Below are positions 1 through 5,637 of a stretch of DNA of 13,770 bases, piece by piece (positions within the stretch are counted from its first letter, which is position 1; each line of letters opens with the position of its first letter). Position numbers and translations under genes: made by a program. Location of the stretch: contig JAWXCH010000396.1 of assembly GCA_034440595.1 (NCBI GenBank), forward strand, positions 1 to 13,770, read 5' to 3'. Under the pieces are notes generated by a model, which had not been told where the DNA came from, searched no databases, and saw only the letters and a list, made by a program, of their open reading frames with translations. This DNA is from JAWXCH01 sp034440595. Its GTDB lineage: Bacteria; Planctomycetota; Planctomycetia; Pirellulales; JALHPA01.

Positions 1-1
1 G

Positions 2-274
2 GTATTTCTAGATGCGATTGATTTGAACGGCGAACTTCTGGCAGCCTGTGCTGGTCAACTCGCCGCAACGATTGTAGGTCAAACGGCGTCGCGCGACCAG
101 GAATGGACTGTTTTTGCGATTCAGTGCGACCGAAACACCGGTGTGCCTACTCATTTTCTGACCGAACGTCAGGCGATGTATCTTCGACCGGGTTCTCAGA
201 TTCCATTTCGGCACCCGGTTCGACCGCAGGGTCCCCGGACGGTTGGCCGTCGCCCGTTTTCAGTTGACCTGTAA
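2..274 (+). CDS. possible 3' part of a gene cut by the window edge (hypothetical)
   Basis: This frame is open from the window edge to a TAA at 272-274 (90 codons). Over its first 48 codons 22 begin with G (46%), a strong coding signature, and the translation (for example DLNGELLAACAGQL, then WTVFAIQCDRNTG) looks like normal protein. From about position 146 the signature weakens: 9 of 42 codons start with G. From there the frame also runs antisense to the tail of the GYF_2 gene. Either a real gene converges on and overlaps its neighbour by about 128 bp, or a real gene lost its proper end to a frameshift, or the signal is chance. I recognise no family. Most of the gene, if real, lies outside the window. 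Confidence 0.33.
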   Translation, partial: VFLDAIDLNGELLAACAGQLAATIVGQTASRDQEWTVFAIQCDRNTGVPTHFLTERQAMYLRPGSQIPFRHPVRPQGPRTVGRRPFSVDL

Positions 275-1052
275 ACCCTAGACGCTGTAGTTGCTGATTC
301 AGCGATTGCGGGTCCAGCAAGTGCCAGGTCGTAATCGCCATCACAATGAAGAGTAGCACCAAGCCGACCGTCATTACGATCTGCCAATTGCGCCTCTGGC
401 GACGTCTCGCAATGGCCGATTGTTTGACTGAGCCACTATCGGATTGTCCGGCCAACACGGCCATCGGATCGAGCGGCGCTCCTTGCAAACCAACGCCGAC
501 TGGGTCAGATAGGTTGACAAACGGTGGCGCGCCGCCGAATCCCATCACGCCAGCGGCAGGGTGAGGATCGACCTCGGTCAGGTAAACGGATACAAATTTC
601 CAGTTGCTCCAGCCAATTCGCCAGACCAGTGAATCGCTGCCGATCTGTCCCCCTCGAAGCCACTGCTGAATGTCTGCCTCCGCTACAGGGCCAAGCTGAG
701 CACCGCTCGAAAGGCGGACAAACCAACAGGAATCACCGGCCAGCTCAGCGATTGGATCAACGTCGGATTCTGCCGAGGGTAGTTCCGGTGGAAGGATCGG
801 TGGTAGTACTTCGAGCTCTCCGGAGGAGCCAGTGGAAGCTGGTTCAGGCGGGGTGGAACTAGCGCTTTCGTCAACTGTCGATTCACTTCCTGTAGTGATC
901 GATTCCAACGGATTGGCAACTGCTGGAGCCTCGGCGATAGTCCGGGGAATTTCAAACTGCGCGCCGCACTTCGGACAAAGCGCACGCTTCCCGGCCAAGG
1001 TGGTTTTGACATTCAGGTTGTGCCCGTTGGGGCAAGCGACACGAATTCCCAT
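147..1052 (-). CDS. zinc-ribbon and GYF_2 domain membrane protein
   Basis: Protein of 301 residues. Residues 1-36 form a zinc-ribbon-like module with C7, H11, C26 and C29 as likely ligands. Residues 37-105 are a Ser/Pro/Glu-rich linker. Residues 109-158 match a GYF_2 domain (WFVR, then GPV, then a W-x-x-W region, WSNWKF), a fold thought to bind proline-rich peptides. After a basic patch (RRRQRR, 216-221) there is one transmembrane segment at about 224-245, then an acidic tail with no clear fold. The basic patch suggests the domains face the cytoplasm with the tail outside. The ATG start has only a weak GGA upstream. A weak promoter (CTGACT-18-TATTAA on the minus strand, 1118 down to 1089) is possible. 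GYF_2 proteins with this head are common in planctomycetes; the partner is unknown. Confidence 0.85.
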   Translation of the reverse strand: MGIRVACPNGHNLNVKTTLAGKRALCPKCGAQFEIPRTIAEAPAVANPLESITTGSESTVDESASSTPPEPASTGSSGELEVLPPILPPELPSAESDVDPIAELAGDSCWFVRLSSGAQLGPVAEADIQQWLRGGQIGSDSLVWRIGWSNWKFVSVYLTEVDPHPAAGVMGFGGAPPFVNLSDPVGVGLQGAPLDPMAVLAGQSDSGSVKQSAIARRRQRRNWQIVMTVGLVLLFIVMAITTWHLLDPQSLNQQLQRLGFTGQLKTGDGQPSGDPAVEPGAEMESENPVEDTSPDVRSENE

Positions 1053-1142
1053 CTGGCATCCGCACTACGACTGGTGAAGTCTTGCCCCTTAATAGAATAG
1101 GCCGAATGCTAGAGTCAGGCCGAGGGAGCAACGGGTCGGTAT

Positions 1143-1571
1143 TTAGGACTGACCGCGGAGTTTCTCCAGGATCACGCCATTTCCAGCCGAACTGTACTCG
1201 ACCTTGGACATAAAACTTCGCATCAGCATGATTCCACGACCGTTGGGAATTTCGAGATTCTCAATCTGAGTGCAATCGGGAACTTCGTCGGGATTGAACC
1301 CACAACCCTCGTCAATGATTTCGATCCAAAGGCGATCTTTCCAGAGCCGGCAACAGATTTGTACTTGCTTGGATTCGTCGAGGCAATTTCCATGCTTGAT
1401 GGCATTGACGACTGCCTCTTCGACGGCCAGATGAACACCGAACACTTCGTGGTCGTTCCAGGCGTTACGCCGCAATTCTTCCAGAAGATTATTGATGAAA
1501 TCCTTGCCGGCACCGCGCACGCTTGGCAAGGTGAGGTTAACCGACCAACACTCCGAATCGGATAAAGACAT
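1143..1571 (-). CDS. RsbW-type ATP-binding anti-sigma factor / serine kinase
   Basis: Protein of 142 residues with the GHKL ATPase fold of RsbW/SpoIIAB-like anti-sigma factors. The N box is at 51-62 (EEAVVNAIKHGN), with the Glu, Asn and His-Gly expected for Mg-ATP. The G1 box is DEGCGF at 87-92 and the G2 box NGRGIMLM at 110-117. Such proteins bind and inhibit a sigma factor and phosphorylate a STAS antagonist; the STAS gene upstream is the likely partner. I chose the ATG at 1571 because the family starts just before this point; the frame stays open upstream to 1784, but that 71-residue extension looks unlike protein and would overlap the STAS gene. There is no clear Shine-Dalgarno at 1571. 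The sigma factor is not in the window. Other roles for this family, such as two-component-like regulators, remain possible. Confidence 0.9.
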   Translation of the reverse strand: MSLSDSECWSVNLTLPSVRGAGKDFINNLLEELRRNAWNDHEVFGVHLAVEEAVVNAIKHGNCLDESKQVQICCRLWKDRLWIEIIDEGCGFNPDEVPDCTQIENLEIPNGRGIMLMRSFMSKVEYSSAGNGVILEKLRGQS

Positions 1572-1612
1572 AATCGTATTGTTGGTGTGAGTCCGATCAG
1601 TCTGGTTCAGCA

Positions 1613-1651
1613 CCGCCAGGTGTAGCCGAACATCGCTGTTCGCACTGGCGG
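1613..1651 (-). other. compound stem-loop between STAS and anti-sigma genes
   Basis: In the 169-bp gap between the STAS stop and the anti-sigma start there is an outer 7-bp stem (1613-1619 pairs with 1645-1651, CCGCCAG/CTGGCGG). After an asymmetric internal loop (1620-1626 against 1643-1644) comes an inner 6-bp stem (1627-1632 with 1637-1642, CGAACA/TGTTCG) closed by a TCGC tetraloop. All 13 pairs are Watson-Crick. No T-tract follows on either strand, so it is not a classical terminator. It would lie in the mRNA between the two cistrons, about 42 nt before the anti-sigma start. A role in RNA stability or in setting the ratio of the two proteins is inference. Confidence 0.6.
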
Positions 1652-1740
1652 AGCCAGAGTGGTACACAGCTTCGCGGTCGCAATTCTTCCATGTGCGCAG
1701 CAGGTCGAACGAACTGCCAGGTTTGCGCCGCGTGCAGCCT

Positions 1741-2094
1741 CTAAAATGCCGCCAGCGCGTCGGCTTCGTCTTCTTTGATATCAAATAGCTTATTGAGCTT
1801 CGTAATCGCGAAGACTTCGTATATCTCCGGGCGAATATTGCTCAGCTTCAGCTTGCCGTTGTGAGCTTTGACTTTTTTGTCGAGTGTGATCAGTTTCCCC
1901 AGAGCGGCACTCGATAGGAACTCAACATTGAAGAAGTTCAACAGCAGGCGAACGCGGTTCTCTTGTTCAACCAACTGGAACAGTTCTTGTCCTAACTCCT
2001 GAATGTTCAATTCATCCAGGATCTTTCGATCCACGAATCGAACCACGGTTACATCGCCTGCCTCTGAGATCGCCAAGCGCCGAAATGCGGCCAT
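1741..2094 (-). CDS. STAS-domain anti-sigma-factor antagonist (RsbV/SpoIIAA-like)
   Basis: Protein of 117 residues, the usual size for a single STAS domain. The motif FLSSAALGKL (59-68) is the family's phosphorylation loop; by alignment with the DSSG motif of SpoIIAA the acceptor is most likely S62, with S61 adjacent. Asp before the serine pair is replaced by Leu, as in many planctomycete relatives I recall. The downstream RsbW-type kinase is its expected partner: unphosphorylated STAS protein would titrate the anti-sigma factor and free sigma. I chose ATG 2094 over the upstream 2136 because a GGAG sits 7 nt before 2094 and the STAS fold begins right after it. The acidic C-terminal tail (DEADALAAF) is short. 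The pair appears to be transcribed from the promoter at 2315-2342. Confidence 0.9.
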   Translation of the reverse strand: MAAFRRLAISEAGDVTVVRFVDRKILDELNIQELGQELFQLVEQENRVRLLLNFFNVEFLSSAALGKLITLDKKVKAHNGKLKLSNIRPEIYEVFAITKLNKLFDIKEDEADALAAF

Positions 2095-2263
2095 TCCTGA
2101 ACTCCATGCTGAATCGATCTGATGACAAAGCGCCAAGTCACCGACAAATTCAAAGTGAACCCTATTTCAAACTCGTCAACTCTCAAATCGTCATTGGCGC
2201 CAAGACTGCACGACCAGAAGAGTCCTTAGACACCTCGTCCGCGCGGCCGCAAGGAATCTCGAC

Positions 2264-2280
2264 ACGGACGCCAAGTCCGT
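2264..2280 (-). other. small perfect hairpin in STAS-operon leader
   Basis: ACGGAC (2264-2269) and GTCCGT (2275-2280) form a perfect 6-bp stem with a 5-nt loop. If transcription starts near 2308 on the minus strand the hairpin begins about 28 nt into the leader. No T-tract follows. Function unknown. Confidence 0.35.
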
Positions 2281-2314
2281 AGCCTCATTGACACTTGCGT
2301 AATGCTATCGTGCC

Positions 2315-2342
2315 ATGATATTCCTCCCCACTTAGGTGTCAA
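2315..2342 (-). promoter_or_regulatory. sigma70-like promoter for the STAS/anti-sigma operon
   Basis: On the minus strand a perfect TTGACA (2342 to 2337) is followed after 16 bp by TATCAT (2320 to 2315), 5 of 6 matches to the -10 consensus. It points towards the STAS gene and predicts a start near 2308 and a leader of about 215 nt. It is the best promoter match I found in the window. Planctomycete promoters are poorly characterised, so activity is inferred. Confidence 0.55.
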
Positions 2343-2515
2343 GCACTTCTGCGCGGTGGGAAGACGCGGGCGCGTTCTCTTGCGGCAGAATGACTACAGA
2401 CAAACCTGTACAGTATTCTAGCAAGGTTTTGGAGACGGGTGGTGCAGTTTGCCCCAACTTTTGGCGGAGAAAGGTCAATTGCCAGCGAAAGTGACGAACC
2501 AGACCGACGAGAGCG

Positions 2516-3049
2516 TTAGCGCTGGCCACGCTCTGGAGCTTGGACAGCTCGGATAATCGCCTGGTTCATGAGTAGATAGTTCTCCCCCCTGAATTCGGTA
2601 ATCACACCGCCGACGACCCATTGCAGCGGATCAGGGGACTCGGCCACGATTCTGGAGACGCGGTCGGAATTCAGGTTCTCGAGGCAGGCAAAACGATACT
2701 TCCCGTCAATTGAGGCAAAAACCAGCCGTTCGCCACTCGTTTTGAACATGCCGGGCGTCTCAAACAATCGCGCCCCTTCGCGCCAGCGGCCCCCTGCCAG
2801 GTAACCGTCCATTCGCGGGCCAGACCGTTTCGCCGGTTCGGCGCTCTCATCTTCCTTGGACAGATCCGTGTCAGCTGCATGACGCCCACCCGCTGGGTGG
2901 TCATCGGCTCGCGAGATCTGTCTGAACTGCAACGCTAGCACCAGGCAGCAGATAGCAAGGCAAACCCCGGTCGCTTGGGTGAATCGAAAGAAAGACGTTC
3001 CACCCGGTTGACGGCGAAACCAGCGAAAAGTGAGTAAAAGCAGTCGCAT
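2516..3049 (-). CDS. membrane-anchored hypothetical protein
   Basis: Protein of 177 residues. A basic N-terminus (RWFRRQ) precedes a hydrophobic stretch at about 26-42, which is a signal anchor or signal peptide. Residues 45-80 are charged and low in complexity. The C-terminal part, about 80-170, looks folded and alternates beta-like segments (ERLVFASIDGKYRFACLENL; WVVGGVITEFRGENYLLM). That pattern suggests a small beta-rich periplasmic domain, but I recognise no family. The ATG at 3049 has no Shine-Dalgarno. It starts 49 bp after the stop of the small two-TM gene on the same strand, so the two are probably co-transcribed and may act together at the inner membrane. Function unknown. Confidence 0.75.
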   Translation of the reverse strand: MRLLLLTFRWFRRQPGGTSFFRFTQATGVCLAICCLVLALQFRQISRADDHPAGGRHAADTDLSKEDESAEPAKRSGPRMDGYLAGGRWREGARLFETPGMFKTSGERLVFASIDGKYRFACLENLNSDRVSRIVAESPDPLQWVVGGVITEFRGENYLLMNQAIIRAVQAPERGQR

Positions 3050-3098
3050 GCTGTGTCGGAGCGAAAAGAATGGTTTAGCAAACTACCGCATCCAACTG

Positions 3099-3386
3099 CT
3101 AACTGCCGCCAGGTTTGGGCATTGCCAAGCTGTGCAGAATCAGCACCGAACCGATCGACATCAATGCAAATCCCAGCCAGGGAGGATGGCGGACCACTTT
3201 TTTGGCCGACGGACCAGCCGCGGCCCAGGAGACGCCGGGATCAGTGCTGCCAGTCTCTTGCATTGCTTTGGCGAGCACGTTTGTCGTTTTCTCGTTCAGC
3301 GTAAAGCTCTCGACCACGCGAAACTGCCAACCGAGCAGCAGGAATAGCACTCCGGCCATGATAAACTGGTTGCGATTGAAGTCCAA
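3099..3386 (-). CDS. small two-TM membrane protein, hypothetical (TTG start)
   Basis: Protein of 95 residues with two predicted transmembrane segments, about 9-24 (IMAGVLFLLLGWQFRV) and about 70-88 (WLGFALMSIGSVLILHSLA), joined by a polar loop. The TTG start at 3386 is supported by a GAGG 7 nt upstream. An ATG ten codons in (3359) is the alternative but would cut close to the first membrane segment. It precedes the membrane-anchored 177-residue protein by 49 bp on the same strand, suggesting an operon. No catalytic motif is visible and I recognise no family; the short hairpin-like membrane topology suggests a subunit or scaffold role, which is inference. Confidence 0.65.
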   Translation of the reverse strand: MDFNRNQFIMAGVLFLLLGWQFRVVESFTLNEKTTNVLAKAMQETGSTDPGVSWAAAGPSAKKVVRHPPWLGFALMSIGSVLILHSLAMPKPGGS

Positions 3387-3518
3387 CGCCGCACCTCATG
3401 CACAGGAGAAGGTCGCAAACAAGGAACATCTCTTGCCGCTAGGCGTAGCTATCGGCGGCGAAATGCTGCGATCTATAATGCCTTGCAGAGGATCCCGATT
3501 CTGACGATTGTGCGACTG

Positions 3519-3542
3519 AAACGGCGTGCGCCTGCCGTTTTT
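3519..3542 (+). terminator. terminator-like hairpin with short T-run
   Basis: AAACGGC (3519-3525) pairs with GCCGTTT (3534-3540) around an 8-nt loop, and five T's span 3538-3542, partly inside the stem. No plus-strand gene ends just upstream, so its role is unclear. It could end a short transcript begun at the TATAAT 40 bp upstream, or block antisense reading from the left. Confidence 0.3.
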
Positions 3543-3755
3543 CCGCTAAAACTTTCGGAATCGGATTCGTCTTGGCATCCTGAATGGCTTTTGTTACTGT
3601 ACGGCCACTTGGTGCCATCTGCACGGCATTGTCTGGCAGTACACCAAGTATTCAATGCTGCGCTACAGTAATTGTGGCGAAGGGAGTCGCAATAGACCTG
3701 TCCGAATCGTGCAGTTTACCTGGTAAAATTGCCGGATGGCGTCGGCCGACATGGA

Positions 3756-3762
3756 AGGAGGC
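3756..3762 (+). promoter_or_regulatory. ribosome-binding site that fixes the rimI start
   Basis: GGAGG within AAGGAGG (about 3755-3761) lies 5 nt before a TTG at 3767. This is the best Shine-Dalgarno in the window and outweighs the upstream in-frame starts. An ATG at 3751 just before it is in another frame. Confidence 0.75.
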
Positions 3763-3766
3763 CTGC

Positions 3767-4276
3767 TTGAGTACTTATATCGATCACAAGCTCCGTATTC
3801 ATATCCGGTGGATGATTCGTCGCGACATGGCAGAGGCACTGGCCATTGAAAACGAAAGCTTTGAATTTCCCTGGAGCGAAGATGACTTCATTCGCAGCCT
3901 GCGGCAGCGCAATTGTATTGGCATGGTGGCCGAGCATGACGAACGCGTTGTCGGCTTCATGGTCTATGAGTTGCACAAATCCCGTCTGCATGTACTGAAC
4001 TTCGCCGTTGCGCGCCAGTTTCGCCGTGCGGGGATCGGATCACAGATGCTGAACAAGCTGGTCAGCAAACTCTCGCACCAGCGGCGCAGCCGAATCATGC
4101 TCGAGGTTCGGGAAACCAACCTGCCTGCACAGCTATTCTTCCGCAGGTGTGGATTTCGCGCTGTTTCAGTGTTGCGCGAGTACTATGAAGACACTCCTGA
4201 AGATGCGTACCTCATGCAGTATCGCTGCTCAGAGCAGCCTGCCACAGTCAATCGACCGACGCGAATGGCCGGCTGA
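3767..4276 (+). CDS. rimI: RimI-type ribosomal protein bS18 alanine N-acetyltransferase
   Basis: Protein of 169 residues with a GNAT fold. It matches RimI in order: FPWSEDDF (34-41, like FPWSEKTF in E. coli), the acetyl-CoA loop RRAGIG (86-91), LEVRETN (112-118) and the end block EYYEDTPEDAYLM (138-150). RimI acetylates the N-terminal alanine of ribosomal protein bS18. E113 aligns with the E. coli general base E103. The position of the general acid Y115 is F125 here, so the substrate or mechanism may differ, and a related GNAT (for example one serving other N-termini) is possible. The TTG start is set by an AAGGAGG 5 nt upstream, giving normal family length; earlier in-frame starts add 61 unlikely residues. 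It stands alone on the plus strand and converges on a secreted hypothetical gene. Confidence 0.87.
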   Translation: MSTYIDHKLRIHIRWMIRRDMAEALAIENESFEFPWSEDDFIRSLRQRNCIGMVAEHDERVVGFMVYELHKSRLHVLNFAVARQFRRAGIGSQMLNKLVSKLSHQRRSRIMLEVRETNLPAQLFFRRCGFRAVSVLREYYEDTPEDAYLMQYRCSEQPATVNRPTRMAG

Positions 4277-4306
4277 TCGGAACGCGGAAGACGTGATCTC
4301 GGTGCC

Positions 4307-4320
4307 GTAGCAGCAGCTAC
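4307..4320. terminator. short hairpin between convergent genes
   Basis: GTAGC (4307-4311) and GCTAC (4316-4320) form a 5-bp stem with a 4-nt loop in the 45-bp gap between rimI and the convergent hypothetical gene. There is no T-tract on either side, so it is a weak terminator candidate based mainly on location. Confidence 0.25.
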
Positions 4321-4321
4321 C

Positions 4322-4954
4322 TCATGACTTTCGCGTAACCGGTTTTGCCGAAAGTTCCCGAATGATCTGCTCAACAAGTTGATTTGCGGTGTAAATCCGC
4401 CCAGTGGAGCCGTTGAAGTCTTTGCCCCCCTGATCGACGGTGAGCATTTTACCCAGCTCCTTGCCCCCTGGGGCGTTGGTCATGTATTTGATCATTAGGT
4501 ATCCGTCTGGCCCTTTGATCAATGCCAGCACGCTCCCCTGCCCGTTCGGAATGCGGCTGAGATGATCGACGCGGTCGAACCCTGTTGGCAAAGTTGCGAC
4601 TTGTCGCATGAATTTCATCCCCTGGTCGGTTCGTAACGCGGTGACGAGAAACTCGTCATCGGCAGGAACTCGAGCCAATATCTGCGACGCGTTGGGAACC
4701 TTCATACCGACCGCGACCAGCTCCAACAGGATCTTTCGAGCCTGGCTTTGGGAAATCAAATCGCCCGGCTGATAGCCAACTGTTTCGCTTAGGGCCTTTT
4801 CAGTGACCTTACGGATTGTGGAAATGCCTGTCGAATCTAGCCCAGGCTTCGCATTTTGCGCAAGGATAATGCGGCTTTCCGCAAAAAAGGACGCGGAGAG
4901 GATCAGCAGGCAGATTGGCGTGAAAATCCGTCGATTCGCACTATTACGTCGCAT
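4322..4954 (-). CDS. secreted hypothetical protein
   Basis: Protein of 210 residues with a typical signal peptide: basic n-region (MRRNSANRR), hydrophobic core at 10-24, likely cleavage near ILA-QNA (residue 33). The mature part is mostly helical in look, with a segment at 68-91 resembling an EF-hand-free helical bundle and no cysteines, no catalytic motif and no repeat that I can identify. The stretch GQGSVLALIKGPDGYLMIKYMT (about 138-160) contains an odd glycine-rich beta segment. The protein is likely periplasmic. The ATG at 4954 has only a weak GAG upstream. It is transcribed away from the small zinc-ribbon gene and converges with rimI, so it looks monocistronic. Function unknown. Confidence 0.75.
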   Translation of the reverse strand: MRRNSANRRIFTPICLLILSASFFAESRIILAQNAKPGLDSTGISTIRKVTEKALSETVGYQPGDLISQSQARKILLELVAVGMKVPNASQILARVPADDEFLVTALRTDQGMKFMRQVATLPTGFDRVDHLSRIPNGQGSVLALIKGPDGYLMIKYMTNAPGGKELGKMLTVDQGGKDFNGSTGRIYTANQLVEQIIRELSAKPVTRKS

Positions 4955-5256
4955 TATTAGCTCACGTGATCCGGTTGATTGCGAAAAGGTAATGCTGTCA
5001 CTGGACTAGAGTTACATTTCTAATCCAGTTTCCATATCGGTTCTTGAGGGGCACTAAGGCTATAAATGCCATATCAGGAAGTGGTTATCGCAATTCTACC
5101 GCGCGATTTCACTGCTGAGGCCCGTTACAACCGAATATTTTTCACATCTTCTTTTGAAATCCTTCACCAAATTTAGTTGTCAGACGGCGATTCATTGCTT
5201 AATATAAGTTCTCCATGAAACAGGGGCCGTGACAACCGGTAGAAGGAGATGCCGCT
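4955..5256. other. 302-bp divergent intergenic region
   Basis: AT-rich relative to its surroundings, as expected for a double promoter region. It holds the promoter of the zinc-ribbon gene (5177-5205) and its ribosome-binding site (5241-5248). For the minus-strand hypothetical gene I find no promoter I would defend. No frame here looks coding. Confidence 0.5.
5177..5205 (+). promoter_or_regulatory. sigma70-like promoter for the small zinc-ribbon gene
   Basis: TTGTCA (5177-5182; 5 of 6 to consensus) is followed after exactly 17 bp by TAATAT (5200-5205; 4 of 6). The predicted start near 5212 gives a leader of about 45 nt. A TATAAG three bases further on is an alternative -10 with a long spacer. 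Confidence 0.5.
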
Positions 5257-5490
5257 ATGTCGAGACTGGTTTACTACACGCAAGAGTGTCCGACCTGCGG
5301 GCGTTCGTTGCGAGTTCGAGTTTCCTATCTCGGTCGGCAGGTGATCTGTCAGCATTGCGATGCCCAATTCAAGGCCGTTGACCCCAGCGCTGCGCTGCAT
5401 GATCCAGATGATGTTGGTTCAAGCTTGCTACAGCGAGCTGACCTGCTGCTCGAGACAGTTGATCGTCAACGCAATTCCTCCATTGGCTGA
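5257..5490 (+). CDS. small zinc-ribbon protein
   Basis: Protein of 77 residues. Residues 11-38 form a four-cysteine zinc ribbon: C11-P-T-C14 and C31-Q-H-C34, followed by AQF. The C-terminal half is acidic then helical (LLQRADLLLETVDRQ) and may mediate oligomerisation or partner binding. The start is certain: AGAAGGAG lies 8 nt before the ATG. The zinc ribbon has the same layout as the N-terminal module of the GYF_2 membrane protein at the left end of the window. Small proteins like this are common in planctomycetes; some are labelled response regulators in databases, but I see no receiver domain here. Role unknown; nucleic-acid or protein binding is likely from the fold. It has its own promoter and is followed by hairpins, so it is probably monocistronic. 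Confidence 0.85.
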   Translation: MSRLVYYTQECPTCGRSLRVRVSYLGRQVICQHCDAQFKAVDPSAALHDPDDVGSSLLQRADLLLETVDRQRNSSIG

Positions 5491-5497
5491 TAGCCAA
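5483..5497 (+). other. hairpin 1 of 4 in the zinc-ribbon/aroA gap
   Basis: TTGGCT (5483-5488) and AGCCAA (5492-5497) form a perfect 6-bp stem with a 3-nt loop that contains the end of the zinc-ribbon stop codon. No T-tract. Confidence 0.4.
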
Positions 5498-5502
5498 GCA
5501 GT

Positions 5503-5523
5503 TCTCAAGACACTTTCTTGAGA
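5503..5523. terminator. hairpin 2 of 4, candidate bidirectional terminator
   Basis: TCTCAAGA (5503-5510) and TCTTGAGA (5516-5523) form a perfect 8-bp stem with a CACTT loop, 13 bp after the zinc-ribbon stop. No T-tract on either side, so it could act as an mRNA 3' end stabiliser instead. Confidence 0.4.
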
Positions 5524-5542
5524 GCGCATGCGAGGAGATTAT

Positions 5543-5559
5543 TTCGACAATCTGTCGAA
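5543..5559. terminator. hairpin 3 of 4, candidate terminator
   Basis: TTCGACA (5543-5549) and TGTCGAA (5553-5559) form a perfect 7-bp stem with a 3-nt loop. Five T's occur at 5575-5579, about 16 bp downstream on the plus strand, too far for a textbook terminator. Confidence 0.4.
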
Positions 5560-5592
5560 GGGGCCTGCGTAGAGTTTTTCACTGAGGCTCGT

Positions 5593-5637
5593 GTGATCTG
5601 CGTTCTTAGCGTGAAATACTACATCGCTAACGATCAC
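5593..5637 (-). other. hairpin 4 of 4, compound stem over the aroA stop
   Basis: Outer GTGATC (5593-5598) pairs with GATCAC (5632-5637) and inner TTAGCG (5606-5611) pairs with CGCTAA (5625-5630). The right arms lie in the last codons of aroA, so the structure would form at the 3' end of the aroA mRNA. Confidence 0.35.

Larger units (their letters stand above)
2095..2515. other. 421-bp intergenic region: leader of the STAS operon plus spacer
   Basis: Holds a minus-strand promoter (2315-2342), a leader of roughly 215 nt leading to the STAS gene, and a small leader hairpin at 2264-2280. A 65-codon minus-strand frame with a GTG start (2529 to 2332) overlaps the end of the upstream hypothetical gene by 14 bp; its composition is only average (about 31% of codons begin with G) and it lacks a ribosome-binding site, so I do not call it a gene. 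Nothing else stands out. Confidence 0.5.
3387..3766. other. 380-bp divergent intergenic region
   Basis: Separates the minus-strand membrane-protein pair from rimI. It holds a plus-strand TATAAT (3474-3479) without a matching -35, a terminator-like hairpin (3519-3542), a TAAAAT at 3724-3729 that could be a -10 for rimI (predicted start about 3736, no good -35), and the rimI ribosome-binding site. The rimI frame stays open upstream to 3584 but that stretch reads unlike protein. No gene is supported here. Confidence 0.45.

Noticed and set aside
1572..1784. 71-codon N-terminal extension of the anti-sigma factor
   Set aside because: The added residues are basic and non-protein-like, overlap the STAS gene, and the family begins at the internal Met.
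2303..2327. GGGGAGG with a following ATG on the minus strand
   Set aside because: The frame stops after three codons and the sequence is better explained as part of the -35/-10 spacer and -10 box.
2332..2529. 65-codon minus-strand frame after the 177-residue gene
   Set aside because: GTG start without ribosome-binding site, average composition, and it contains the STAS promoter -35 region.
3584..3766. Longer RimI start
   Set aside because: The strong AAGGAGG before TTG 3767 and normal family length argue for the short form.
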